Position numbers and translations under genes: made by a program. Shown here piece by piece: positions 60,001 to 62,973 of a DNA stretch of 64,000 nucleotides. The notes under the pieces are model-generated. The model was not told the DNA's origin, searched no databases, and was given only the letters and a program-made list of their open reading frames with translations. Positions within the stretch are counted from its first letter, which is position 1. Every line of letters starts with the position of its first letter. The stretch is from the NCBI GenBank assembly GCA_035610835.1, contig CM069442.1:29899798-29963797 (forward strand), read 5' to 3'. This DNA comes from Ophiura sarsii. Lineage: Eukaryota; Echinodermata; Ophiuroidea; Amphilepidida; Ophiuridae.

Positions 60001-62973
60001 GCCTTGCGCGCTCTAAAAAAGACTTTTTTGGTTGCGGTTTCAACGCGAACGTAAGTTATTCCGCCAAATATGTCGCAGATTGACCAGTTCGATAAAAAAA
60101 ACATTATACGTAACTCAAAATGTGATATAATATCCCAAAAAGCAAATCGTGGGGCACATATTAGGATATTCAGCTTTTTTAGCCTTGCGCGCTCTAAAAA
60201 AGACTTTTTTGGTTGCGGTTTCAACGCGAACATAAGTTATTCCGCCAAATATGTCGCAGATTGACCAGTTCGATAAAAAAACATTATACGTAACTCAAAT
60301 CGGAGGGCACATTTTTTTACTAGTCCTATACCTGCTGCCTGTGTGTTACTGGCATCCATTTTGAGAATCCAAATGACGAATACTAAAAGAAACACACGGT
60401 GTGAGCAGTAAAATGTGAAATTACAAACCAAATATTGGAGGCCCGGATACGAAAATGCAAGCATCTTATGCACAAGAAATTTTTGTATTTAGTGTATAAA
60501 TAATAAGATTTCCCGCTGGTCCAACGTTAAATAAGAGACTCTAGAGAGAGGCCAAACGAGACAAAAATCAGTGTAAATGGCGCTTAGATTTGCGGAGCTC
60601 CGCATGATTGCACGTTGAGATATAGGGAACTGCTGTTTCGTAAGCAAACTTGAAAACGATGTTACCAAAATAATGTTAACATACAAACCAAATATTGGAG
60701 GCTCGGATACGAAAATGATAGCATCTTATGCACAAGAAATTTTTGTATTTAGTGTATGAATCATAAGATTTCCCGCTGGTCCAACGTTAAATAAGAGACT
60801 CTAGAGAGAGGCCAAACGAGAAAAAAATAAGTGTAAATGGTGCTTAGATTTGCGGCTTGCGCATAATTGCACGTTGAGATATAGGACGCGTACATAGTAC
60901 ATGCACTCAACTGGTTTGCGTGATAATCGAACTATCGAAAGTATTGAGAAACGTTAAGATGACGTCATAATAAATCGGACTGTCAAACAGCCGTGTTACG
61001 GATTTCCCGGTTTCCAAATTCTTCAAATTTAATTCAATAGCCTTTTTTTTATTCAACCGAAATATTTACACATTTGTAACCTAAAATGTTAATGTCAAAA
61101 TTCTCCTCCGCCATTGATGAATCATCCATGAAACAAATGAAAACGGTAGAATATGTACTTAAGTAACATTTTGACGAATTGAATTATGGGTGAGTACCTC
61201 ATATTTTTGTTCATTCCATGTTGTCAATCAACGCCCGTCCTCCATGGTTCTGGTAAGACCCTAACATAATAATGTTAAGAAACTGCAACAAACTGATCTC
61301 CCGAATATTGTTCACTCAATCAATAAACCGTCCGAATGACAACCACCAAATCCAAACACCGCGAAACCCACAAACCGCGAAACCCACAAACCGCGAAACC
61401 CACAAACCGAGAAACCCACAAACCGCGAAACCCGAGAACCGCTCTAGTTTTGTTTTGATTTCGTCGTCAAGGCGTACGGTGTAATTGCGTCTCATTTTAA
61501 TGCAAATATGGGTGCCGGATGTGTCTCTTTTTGATGGCATGTATCTGTTGTGTTGCTGAATATTTGCAACCCCGGCACAGCCCCACCCAAACGCAAAATG
61601 CATGGCACAACGCAGCGCAGTTTCATGCCCAAGGGATATGAAGACGGAATATTTGTTTCAGATAAATGAATTCTTTGGTTTAAAGATTTAGAATGGTTGG
61701 TTAGGGAAAGGTAAAAACGAACACTCCTTTGTCTACATTACCTTTTGAGTTGGTTGATTCATGACATAGTTTGCAGTGCTGGCATCTAAACCTGTAGAAG
61801 GTTCATCTAGGAATAATATCTTGGGCTGGATGATAAGCTCCATACCGATAGAAGTTCTCTTTCTCTCTCCACCAGATATGCCGGGATGAAACCCCACATA
61901 CCCACCCTCCCCCATCCCCACCCAGGGACACAACTCTTACCTTTTGAGTTGATTCATGACATAGTTTGCAGTGCAGGCATCTAAACCTGTAGAAGGTTCA
62001 TCTAGGAATAATATCTTGGGTTGAATGATAAGCTCCATACCGATAGAAGTTCTCTTTCTCTCTCCACCAGATATGCCGGGGATGAAAGTTGTACCAACCT
62101 AAAAAAGTGATATGGTATATCAATGGTAGATGAATGATATGAATAGAGTTCATCTAAGATAAAAGTAACTCTGTGTTACATTCGAATAAGTCTATGTTGT
62201 AGTAGAATACATAAATTATAGGTCAATAATGAGAAACACGCTCCAAAAATTAAATTTTGAAGCCTATATGTACCTTTGCATGATTGCGCGATGAATGGGG
62301 AATGAGGGGTCCACAGGCACGGTGCTTCTGTTGGATTTTGTTTGCAGGGTTAAGGTTATTTGAATGGTTGCCAATCGTCACATTCAAATCTCTACATTCA
62401 ACCGGGGGGGGGGGGGGGGGGTACTCGGATTTGGTTTGGTCGGGGTGTGCGGCTGAAGATTCATAACCCCTACCCATTTCTAAGGGTGATTTTGGAAAAA
62501 ACGGTATCCATTTCTGTGGATTTTGCTTCATTAATAGACCCAATTTTCGCAAATTATCAGAAAAATAGACAACATTTTCGCAAATTTTCACGAAAATAAA
62601 CCCATTTGTATTTTTATGGGAAAATAGACCCATCTGTAAAAAGTGGGGTCATTTTTAGATATTTTCAAGCACAAAATCATACCCCATGTTAAGGGATTTT
62701 TTGCAAAAAAGCAGCCGATTAGAGCGGCACATCCCTGTACCGTATAAGGCGATTACCCCCTCCCCCGGGCATTCAACTCTAATTCAGAGACAGTTTTATT
62801 TGTCTTCTTCAAGCACTTACCTTTGTGTCTGCACAATCAGTCAAACCAAGCTCTGCAATCACATCCTGCACCCTCTGATATCTTTCTTTTCTGCTCATAC
62901 TACTCGGAAGTCGTACGGCTGCCGAGAATGAGAGATTCTCACGCACAGTCAGTGTGCCCATCACAATGTCCTC
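1..62973 (-). CDS. ABCG2: ABCG2-like half ABC transporter gene (partial, 10 exons in window)
   Basis: Gene-level entry for the ten exons listed separately. Joined on the minus strand they give an uninterrupted frame of about 441 codons, with phases agreeing at all nine junctions. In order they show: the end of the Q-loop region, signature ISGGERKR, Walker B ILFLDEP, a D-loop, the H-switch histidine in SIHQPR, a hydrophilic linker, and TM helices 1 to 4. Nucleotide-binding domain before membrane domain is the ABCG (White/ABCG2) layout, and residue similarity is highest to ABCG2, including LIPFR, which matches the R482 region of the human protein. Family members are half transporters that dimerise to export drugs, urate, porphyrins or sterols; the substrate here cannot be inferred. 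The Walker A exon(s) lie past 64,000 and the last exons before position 1. The gene is stretched by a 16-kb and a 37-kb intron full of repeats. Confidence 0.93.
622..670 (-). pseudogene. Decayed copy of exon i (farther)
   Basis: About 50 bp aligning to exon i, with TTCAGTGATCTTATCCCA followed by CTCATG. A 15-bp internal piece of the exon is missing. It is the older of two degenerate copies in the i-j intron; the two are about 130 bp apart. Confidence 0.65.
733..823 (-). pseudogene. Decayed copy of exon i (nearer)
   Basis: About 90 bp aligning to the 3' two-thirds of exon i, from TTTCTGG to the donor region, and sharing TTTAGACTGATCCCAGCTCT exactly. It has an in-frame TAG where the exon has AAG, a frameshift near the end, and no counterpart of the 5' third of the exon. 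Flanking intron sequence (CTCCCATACC-like) is duplicated too, so this is a segmental duplication. Confidence 0.8.
909..1033 (-). CDS. ABCG2: ABCG2-like exon i: TM helix 3
   Basis: 125 bp. Acceptor TCTTGTTATCAG|G, donor GATAG|GTATGA. The peptide starts [20 protein letters not shown] and continues [13 protein letters not shown] to YWMI. It corresponds to the HEYxSGYYRxSxYFxxKxxxDLxPxR segment of the family; the arginine of LIPFR sits where human ABCG2 has R482, a residue known to shape substrate choice. Two decayed partial copies follow in the downstream intron. Confidence 0.95.
1637..2304. mobile_element. Non-autonomous mariner-type element 1 (TIR CAGGGTGAGTC)
   Basis: 668 bp bounded by TA on both sides (1635-1636, 2305-2306). 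Left end CAGGTGAGTCAAAAAGAAGT, right end its complement (..CTTTTTGACTCACCCTG); the inverted repeat continues to about 30 bp (GTTGTACGG against CCATACAAC). TA target duplication and a TIR of this type are typical of mariner elements. No transposase motifs or long frame remain. Confidence 0.8.
2370..3066. mobile_element. Non-autonomous mariner-type element 2
   Basis: 697 bp with TA at 2368-2369 and 3067-3068. Left end CAGGGTGAGTCAAC, right end TTTTTACTCACCCTG. Same TIR family as the element 60 bp upstream but with an unrelated interior. It contains a 35-bp tandem duplication (about 2786-2870, AGAGTAAGTTGCTATCTTCA repeated). No coding capacity. Confidence 0.75.
3168..3257 (-). CDS. ABCG2: ABCG2-like exon h: TM helix 2
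   Basis: 90 bp. Acceptor TTACTATTTCAG followed by A, completing the Arg codon of GIQNR; donor TATAG|GTTAGT, two bases into the next Arg codon. The peptide starts [20 protein letters not shown] and ends MMERAIY(R), matching the GVLFFLTTNQ...VEKKLF helix of ABCG2. It is separated from exon g by 37,065 bp of intron. Confidence 0.95.
3451..3598 (+). repeat. Arm of the CAGTGGC repeat family with a 20-G run
   Basis: Begins CCAGTGGCAGCACCAGC, followed by 20 G at 3482-3501 and GGGGCAAGAAAAAGAT. A homologous arm lies at 47414-47540, and inverted opposite ends at 39594-39741 and 44816-44962. It looks like the left end of an element whose right end is beyond the array at 39741. Confidence 0.55.
3599..3664 (+). 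repeat. Left part of the MITE that hosts the array
   Basis: Starts AGGGAGCACA, then GCACCAAGACGCTCTCCATA. The same CACCAAGACGCTC(T/C)CCATAG occurs inside the 41484-41954 MITE. The right end (TGTGCTCCCT) is at 39580-39589, so the array apparently split this MITE. The TA at 3665-3666 is the target site of the array. Confidence 0.65.
3667..3938. mobile_element. M element, first copy: 272-bp MITE
   Basis: Terminal inverted repeats of about 30 bp: left CAATCAAGGAAAATAATAG then TTGGCACACTTG, right the complement of CAATCAAGGAAAAAAAGG then TTGGCACACTTTG. Outer flank is TA, as in Tc1/mariner insertions; inner flank is TCTGAG of S. Full copies: 3667, 6070, 8473, 10876, 13279, 15682, 18085, 20488, 25026, 29563, 31965, 36501 and 38904. 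The interior is C- and G-rich with no conserved frame. The superfamily is inferred from the TA duplication and footprints only. Confidence 0.85.
4530..4599 (-). pseudogene. tRNA-like sequence, left arm (unit 1)
   Basis: Minus strand, starting GCCCGGTTGGTGTAGTGG (A box) and carrying GGTTCGAATCC (B box). The D-stem GTGT/ACAT pairs and T33 is present (loop CTTGCAC). The anticodon stem pairs at only one of five positions and the acceptor stem is broken, so it cannot be a working tRNA. Closest in look to tRNA-Glu. A T6 run, a possible Pol III stop, lies about 33 bp downstream (4492-4497). Present in every S unit, 591 bp from its start. Confidence 0.8.
5103..5173 (+). pseudogene. tRNA-like sequence, right arm (unit 1)
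   Basis: Plus strand, same A box as the left arm and B box AGGTTCGAATCC. The segment CACGCCGCGGCCCC before the B box resembles the variable-arm side of tRNA-Glu (CACCGCCGCGGCCC). The D-stem is intact; the anticodon stem (TGAGA against GCCGC) and acceptor stem are not. A T5 run (5179-5183) follows within 10 bp and could end a Pol III transcript of about 80 nt. Present in every S unit, 1,164 bp from its start. Confidence 0.8.
6070..8472. repeat. Array unit 2 (M + S)
   Basis: M 6070-6341, S 6342-8472. tRNA-like sequences at 6933-7002 (minus) and 7506-7576 (plus). Carries the T variant (GTTGTCTAAG) near the end of S. Confidence 0.95.
8473..10875. repeat. Array unit 3 (M + S)
   Basis: M 8473-8744, S 8745-10875. 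tRNA-like sequences at 9336-9405 (minus) and 9909-9979 (plus). Last unit with the T variant. Confidence 0.95.
10876..13278. repeat. Array unit 4 (M + S)
   Basis: M 10876-11147, S 11148-13278. tRNA-like sequences at 11739-11808 (minus) and 12312-12382 (plus). First unit with the C variant (GTTGCCTAAG), which all later units share. Confidence 0.95.
13279..15681. repeat. Array unit 5 (M + S)
   Basis: M 13279-13550, S 13551-15681. tRNA-like sequences at 14142-14211 (minus) and 14715-14785 (plus). Confidence 0.95.
15682..18084. repeat. Array unit 6 (M + S)
   Basis: M 15682-15953, S 15954-18084. tRNA-like sequences at 16545-16614 (minus) and 17118-17188 (plus). Confidence 0.95.
18085..20487. repeat. 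Array unit 7 (M + S)
   Basis: M 18085-18356, S 18357-20487. tRNA-like sequences at 18948-19017 (minus) and 19521-19591 (plus). Confidence 0.95.
20488..22890. repeat. Array unit 8 (M + S)
   Basis: M 20488-20759, S 20760-22890. tRNA-like sequences at 21351-21420 (minus) and 21924-21994 (plus). Last unit before the first M-less joint. Confidence 0.95.
22891..25025. repeat. Array unit 9 (no M; CATG + S)
   Basis: In place of M there are only four bases, CATG (22891-22894), giving the palindrome CTCAGACATGTCTGAG across the S-S joint. S is 22895-25025. tRNA-like sequences at 23486-23555 (minus) and 24059-24129 (plus). Confidence 0.95.
25026..27427. repeat. Array unit 10 (M, 271-bp variant, + S)
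   Basis: M 25026-25296 lacks one C in its CATCCCCCATC tract. S 25297-27427. tRNA-like sequences at 25888-25957 (minus) and 26461-26531 (plus). Units 9-10 and 11-12 repeat as a 4,537-bp block. Confidence 0.95.
27428..29562. repeat. Array unit 11 (no M; CATG + S)
   Basis: CATG at 27428-27431 replaces M. S 27432-29562. tRNA-like sequences at 28023-28092 (minus) and 28596-28666 (plus). Identical joint to unit 9, probably by block duplication. Confidence 0.95.
29563..31964. repeat. Array unit 12 (M, 271-bp variant, + S)
   Basis: M 29563-29833, S 29834-31964. tRNA-like sequences at 30425-30494 (minus) and 30998-31068 (plus). Confidence 0.95.
31965..34366. repeat. Array unit 13 (M, 271-bp variant, + S)
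   Basis: M 31965-32235, S 32236-34366. tRNA-like sequences at 32827-32896 (minus) and 33400-33470 (plus). Confidence 0.95.
34367..36500. repeat. Array unit 14 (no M; CAG + S)
   Basis: CAG (34367-34369) replaces M, a different joint from units 9 and 11. S 34370-36500. tRNA-like sequences at 34961-35030 (minus) and 35534-35604 (plus). Confidence 0.95.
36501..38903. repeat. Array unit 15 (M, 272 bp, + S)
   Basis: M 36501-36772, back to the full-length C tract. S 36773-38903. tRNA-like sequences at 37364-37433 (minus) and 37937-38007 (plus). Confidence 0.95.
38904..39175. mobile_element. Terminal M element closing the array
   Basis: Complete 272-bp M whose right end CCTTGATTG is followed by TA (39176-39177) and unique sequence instead of TCTGAG of S. 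It mirrors the left border, where TA precedes the first M. Confidence 0.9.
39178..39589 (+). repeat. Right part of the MITE that hosts the array
   Basis: Ends TGTGCTCCCT (39580-39589), the complement of AGGGAGCACA at 3599. Near the end AGGAACTATTG followed by ATGTGCT-type sequence matches the right part of the 41484-41954 MITE. It contains a tandem 11-mer GATAGCGTGTC (x2) inside the palindrome ATCGCGAC...GTCGCGAT at about 39532-39566. A 76-codon frame here has no recognisable content. Confidence 0.6.
39594..39741 (-). repeat. Right end of the CAGTGGC repeat family
   Basis: Read on the minus strand it starts CCAGTGGTGGCACTAGGGGG and includes CCCACCCCATTTTGTCCC and TCAAAAATGTTAG. It aligns over about 150 bp with 44816-44962. 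With the arm at 3451 it would bracket the array and its host MITE. Confidence 0.6.
39742..40322. other. Intron g-h, donor-side flank (581 bp)
   Basis: Low-complexity, with alternating C- and G-rich tracts (GGGGGGTCCC, CCCCCCACCCC) and A/T-rich stretches, suggesting a decayed G-rich repeat. No clear ends and no coding content seen. Confidence 0.5.
40323..40408 (-). CDS. ABCG2: ABCG2-like exon g: TM helix 1
   Basis: 86 bp. Acceptor TTAACCCTGCAG, donor AACAG|GTAATT, ending two bases into an Arg codon. The peptide starts [16 protein letters not shown] and ends SLSSGIQN(R), matching the VLGLVIGAIYFGL...GIQNR stretch (TM1 and following loop) of ABCG2. This donor opens the 37-kb intron that holds the tandem array. 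Confidence 0.95.
40472..41285 (-). mobile_element. Decayed mariner-like element
   Basis: 814 bp between TA dinucleotides. TIRs about 30 bp: left CGAGGGTAGATCAAAAAGTG then TTGTCAC; right, complemented, CGAGGGCGGATCAGTAAGTT then CTGTCAC. Minus-strand remnants of a mariner transposase: LRHDNTSH (the second catalytic Asp, HDN motif), [13 protein letters not shown] (the SPDLAPxD motif with its third Asp lost) and, one frame away, [20 protein letters not shown]. At least one frameshift and an internal deletion between HDN and SPNLAP make it dead. An autonomous mariner is about 1.3 kb. Confidence 0.82.
40649..40801. repeat. Small fold-back inside the decayed mariner
   Basis: ACAAATATTGAATGC at 40649 and its exact complement at 40787-40801, with an inner pair GGTCCAATTTAGATT / AATCTAAATTTGACC. 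About 153 bp, probably a MITE that landed in the dead mariner. Confidence 0.55.
41484..41954. mobile_element. 471-bp MITE with TIR GGGTATACACCACCAA
   Basis: Perfect 16-bp inverted ends: GGGTATACACCACCAA at 41484 and TTGGTGGTGTATACCC ending 41954. The interior has no coding signal. Its subterminal sequences (CACCAAGACGCTCCCCATAG on the left, AGGAACTATTG on the right) also occur on both sides of the big array, so the array's host was a relative of this element. Confidence 0.75.
42195..42260 (-). CDS. ABCG2: ABCG2-like exon f: start of membrane domain
   Basis: 66 bp, 22 codons, phase 0 at both ends. Acceptor CTATTTTCAG, donor ATG|GTAAGT. The peptide [18 protein letters not shown] plus ILFM matches the family motif (Q)LxWVSKRxxxNxxRNP just before and into TM1. 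It joins directly to FPIQ of exon e. Confidence 0.95.
42261..43366 (-). other. Intron e-f (1,106 bp)
   Basis: Contains the partial exon-e duplicate at its upstream end and a short palindromic motif pair (GAACTTAACGTTAA near 42,690 and its complement near 42,838) beside a repeated GGCTGTTTCTACTGGG, suggesting a small decayed MITE of about 165 bp. Otherwise featureless. Confidence 0.6.
43060..43237 (-). pseudogene. Partial duplicate of the 3' end of exon e with its donor
   Basis: The segments 43060-43237 and 43238-43405 are tandem copies about 178 bp apart. The second contains the real 3' end of exon e (donor at 43366/43367). The first repeats that exon tail, its CAG|GTAAAT donor and the following intron sequence, then diverges where the rest of the exon should continue. 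A third, more diverged copy of only the intronic part lies near 42,960-43,060. This is an exon-edge duplication, not a usable exon. Confidence 0.75.
43367..43644 (-). CDS. ABCG2: ABCG2-like exon e: cytosolic linker before TM1
   Basis: 278 bp. Acceptor TACACAG|CA, donor ATTCAG|GTAAAT, ending in phase 0. It encodes 92 codons that are Asn/Ser/Lys-rich at first ([18 protein letters not shown]) and end [12 protein letters not shown], which aligns with the SYTTSFCHQ stretch before the first membrane helix of ABCG2. The linker is the least conserved part of the family, so the call rests on the two phased junctions and this C-terminal match. The last ~40 bp with its donor are duplicated downstream. 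Confidence 0.92.
43718..44373. mobile_element. 656-bp fold-back element with ~200-bp arms
   Basis: Arms about 43718-43922 and 44178-44373 are inverted copies from GGTGGTTCAAAA inward through AAAGTTGACCCAAGTTC, AACCACATTTAAAGTTTCAG and GATATGGTTCATTACAGAAA to CACGGGAGCG. The loop is about 255 bp with a (CTAC)n-like tract and no frame. Confidence 0.85.
44523..44765. mobile_element. piggyBac-like MITE, copy 1
   Basis: Inverted ends CACTTTCCACACGGC / GCCGTGTGGAAAGAG, right end bordered by TTAA (44762-44765), left by TTGA. TTAA targets and C(A/C)CTTT ends suggest piggyBac; this is inference from the ends alone. The interior aligns with 51388-51613. Confidence 0.6.
44816..44962 (+). repeat. CAGTGGC repeat family, right-end copy
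   Basis: Starts CAGTGGCGACACCACAGG, then G- and C-rich tracts, CCCACCCATTTTGTCCC and TCAAAAATGTTGAC. Homologous to the complement of 39594-39741. Confidence 0.65.
45105..45203 (-). CDS. ABCG2: ABCG2-like exon d: NBD to linker transition
   Basis: 99 bp. Acceptor ATATCAAG|GT completes a Gly codon; donor TACG|GTAAGA leaves one base. The peptide starts [17 protein letters not shown] and ends IYAAYTNY. The family hallmark GYxCxxxxNPADFFLDxI is clear, with S in place of A. Phases match both neighbours. Confidence 0.95.
45204..45787 (-). other. Intron c-d (584 bp)
   Basis: Non-coding. It contains a run of 11 C followed by an A-run at about 45,485 and A/T-rich sequence near 45.6-45.7 kb. No element with recognisable ends seen. 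Confidence 0.7.
45788..45939 (-). CDS. ABCG2: ABCG2-like exon c: H-switch and end of the NBD
   Basis: 152 bp. Acceptor TTTTGAAG|G supplies one base that completes the Arg codon left open by exon b; donor is ATTG|GTAAGA. The peptide starts [20 protein letters not shown] (switch histidine in SIHQPR) and continues through [20 protein letters not shown] to DYFDSI. This matches the [19 protein letters not shown] region of human ABCG2. An AG six bases further in would also keep frame but would drop the conserved SERG stretch, so the upstream acceptor was chosen. Confidence 0.95.
46651..46901. mobile_element. 251-bp MITE with TA target site
   Basis: Flanked by TA (46649-46650, 46902-46903). Long inverted ends of ~47 bp: CACTCTTAGAAAAAGGATGC then TTCAGGGGTTCTTGGCTGTC on the left, and the complement on the right with small differences. 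The interior carries repeated AAAGGTTCT/AGAACC. A TA-target MITE, probably Tc1/mariner-type. Confidence 0.82.
46930..47880. repeat. Degenerate minisatellite (GGCACCTGGATTATTAAGG-like)
   Basis: Many imperfect copies of a motif around CTGGATTATTAAGGGCA and GTATCTGGATTA, irregularly spaced. It includes an arm of the CAGTGGC family at 47414-47540. No coding content. Confidence 0.6.
47881..48498. repeat. 311-bp tandem duplication within the degenerate minisatellite
   Basis: 47881-48191 and 48192-48498 are nearly identical, differing by one short indel and a few substitutions. The copies start GGGCACCTGGGGCAACTGGA. The first ends inside a hairpin that is complete only after the second copy. Confidence 0.9.
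48481..48516. other. 36-nt near-perfect hairpin
   Basis: CTAGCGGG-T-CCAGCGC-GAA-GCGCTGG-TG-CCCGCTAG: 15 paired bases with a 3-nt loop. The upstream duplicate stops at the loop (48191). It could form a cruciform. Confidence 0.85.
49316..49532. repeat. G-rich fold-back repeat, copy 1
   Basis: Ends CAGCGGCACACCCCCGACCA then AACCAAATCTGAGTACC plus a C run; the left part GGGTGGTACTC...GTGCCGCTCC is a rough inverted counterpart. Homologous in opposite orientation to 62402-62512. Confidence 0.6.
50604..50710. repeat. (TATAC)n microsatellite, about 21 copies
   Basis: Uninterrupted 5-bp repeat ACTAT/TATAC over about 107 bp, preceded by GGAATGGAATGGAAT. Likely polymorphic in length. The frame running through it is not a gene. 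Confidence 0.97.
51388..51613. mobile_element. piggyBac-like MITE, copy 2
   Basis: Bordered by TTAA on both sides (51388-51391, 51610-51613). Ends AACACTTTTCACACGCGGC and GCCGCGAGGAAAGTG. The interior shares TTCAATAATTTT(A/G)ACATTTT and GGAACTGT(T/C)GTCTG with copy 1. Confidence 0.65.
51652..51801. mobile_element. ~150-bp MITE with TIR AGGGAGCA
   Basis: Left AGGGAGCAAATCAAAACTCG then ACCGC, right the complement ending TTTTGATGTGCTCCCT. The terminal AGGGAGCA is shared with the array-host MITE at 3599/39589, so it may be the same TIR family with a different interior. Inner sequence is built from inverted CCGGCGGTT / AACCGGTGG-like motifs. Both ends adjoin a TTA. Confidence 0.75.
51900..52025. 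repeat. 62-bp tandem duplication
   Basis: CAATTATACTTTAGACCAAC...GAGAAATAACCGACAT occurs twice in a row, the second copy with a 3-bp GTT insertion and two substitutions. Confidence 0.9.
52901..52975. repeat. Polypurine tract (GGAGAAA-like)
   Basis: About 75 bp of almost pure A/G on the plus strand (AAAGGAGAAAATAGAGAAAG and similar). It accounts for the open frames on both strands here; not coding. Confidence 0.85.
53260..53943. other. AT-rich region with TTAATTAA motifs
   Basis: About 680 bp dominated by AATTAATTAA, AATAAAT and similar words, with no repeat unit or element ends that I can define. Confidence 0.7.
53944..54267. mobile_element. 324-bp A/T-run MITE (TIR TAAGGCCAAAAAAA)
   Basis: Inverted ends of about 38 bp: TAAGGCCAAAAAAAAAAAA then TTGTTATATTGGCGTAAC on the left and the complement on the right (GTTACGCCAATATAACAA then T-run GGCCTAA). 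The interior holds a run of 31 T and AGGGTCGGTCGG-type motifs, also seen at 52.5 and 63.15 kb. Confidence 0.85.
54941..55807. mobile_element. 867-bp G-rich fold-back (TIR GGACCGTTCATTATTTATGG)
   Basis: Inverted ends GGACCGTTCATTATTTATGG then TGGAGGGGGGG, and the complement at 55776-55807. Just inside are tandem subterminal repeats of a G-run followed by TTATGTAACTTT or TTGTGTAACTTT. No frame of interest. ATAA adjoins both ends and may be a target duplication. Confidence 0.82.
56741..60299. repeat. 180-bp minisatellite, 20 copies
   Basis: Units start GATATTCAGCTTTTTTAGCC and follow at exactly 180 bp: seven from 56741, then (after a 3-bp TTA insertion) twelve from 58004, then one after a 1-bp A insertion at 60165, which is truncated at about 135 bp. 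Copies differ at a few diagnostic sites: AACGCG/AACGTG, CATTATACG/CACTATACG and AAATTGTGG/AAATCGTGG. The 180-bp length is a multiple of three, which explains the frames read here, but no codon conservation is visible. Confidence 0.97.
60423..60891. repeat. 260-bp tandem duplication
   Basis: 60423-60682 and 60683-60891 share ACAAACCAAATATTGGAGGC onward through AAGAGACTCTAGAGAGAGGC to CACGTTGAGATATAGG. The second copy is shorter and slightly diverged. Confidence 0.9.
61356..61441. repeat. 16-bp minisatellite (CACAAACCGCGAAACC)
   Basis: Five to six copies in a row, one with CGAG in place of CGCG; the last is partial. It explains the open frames on both strands at this spot. Confidence 0.95.
61742..61891 (-). 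pseudogene. Decayed duplicate of the signature/Walker B exon
   Basis: About 150 bp nearly identical to exon b, roughly 200 bp downstream in transcript order. It keeps [16 protein letters not shown] and [14 protein letters not shown] and a donor-like AAAAG|GTAATG. Three defects argue against use: a 4-bp duplication just before the donor (frameshift), a 1-bp deletion near the 5' side, and replacement of the acceptor by G/C-rich sequence with no AG near the old boundary. It keeps Ser in GLDAST where the intact exon has Cys. Confidence 0.85.
61941..62098 (-). CDS. ABCG2: ABCG2-like exon b: ABC signature, Walker B, D-loop
   Basis: 158 bp. Acceptor is a T-run then AG, with exon sequence starting GTT GGT ACA; donor is AAAAG|GTAAGA, leaving the frame two bases into a codon. 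The peptide begins [18 protein letters not shown] (ABC signature), then [12 protein letters not shown] (Walker B with the catalytic glutamate and the D-loop), and ends NQLKR. The D-loop reads GLDACT, where the neighbouring duplicate and the family have GLDAST or GLDSST. A decayed tandem duplicate lies immediately downstream at 61742-61891. Confidence 0.95.
62099..62820 (-). other. Intron a-b (722 bp) with part of a G-rich repeat
   Basis: Non-coding between exons a and b. It contains a run of 18 G at 62404-62421, followed by a repeat also found inverted near 49.5 kb (TACTCGGATTTGGTTTGGTC), and C-rich sequence near 62,757. The open frames here are by-products of the homopolymer. Confidence 0.8.
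62402..62512. repeat. G-rich repeat, copy 2
   Basis: 18 G followed by TACTCGGATTTGGTTTGGTC then GGGGTGTGCGGCTGAAGATTC and CCCATTTCTAAGGGTGATTT. Opposite in orientation to the copy at 49316-49532. Confidence 0.7.
62821..62973 (-). CDS. ABCG2: ABCG2-like exon a: alpha-helical subdomain of the NBD
   Basis: 153 bp, 51 codons, phase 0 at both ends. The upstream boundary is a polypyrimidine-CAG acceptor and the downstream donor is AAG|GTAAGT. The peptide starts [18 protein letters not shown] and ends GLTDCADTK. It corresponds to the stretch straight after the Q-loop of ABCG proteins, where the family has (Q)[12 protein letters not shown]. The Q-loop glutamine itself should be the last residue of the preceding exon, outside the window. 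It joins directly in frame to [12 protein letters not shown] of the next exon. Confidence 0.95.

Larger units (their letters stand above)
45940..61940 (-). other. Intron b-c (16 kb), repeat mosaic
   Basis: Non-coding between exons b and c. It holds the elements listed from 46.6 to 61.9 kb. In the stretches 45940-46648, 48517-49315, 49533-50603, 50711-51387, 52026-52900, 54268-54940, 55808-56740 and 60892-61355 I see no gene, only AT-rich or low-complexity sequence and isolated homopolymers such as 23 G at 56603-56625. Confidence 0.75.

Noticed and set aside
56741..60299. Repeat protein encoded by the 180-bp minisatellite
   Set aside because: The unit length is a multiple of three, but frames are broken by stops in typical units and the variation shows no codon bias.
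61742..61891. Mutually exclusive alternative exon for the signature/Walker B segment
   Set aside because: No acceptor near the expected boundary and a 4-bp insertion causing a frameshift before the donor.
62250..62633. 127-codon minus-strand frame
   Set aside because: It is carried by a C/G homopolymer (polyproline) and a dispersed repeat inside intron a-b; no resemblance to a known protein.
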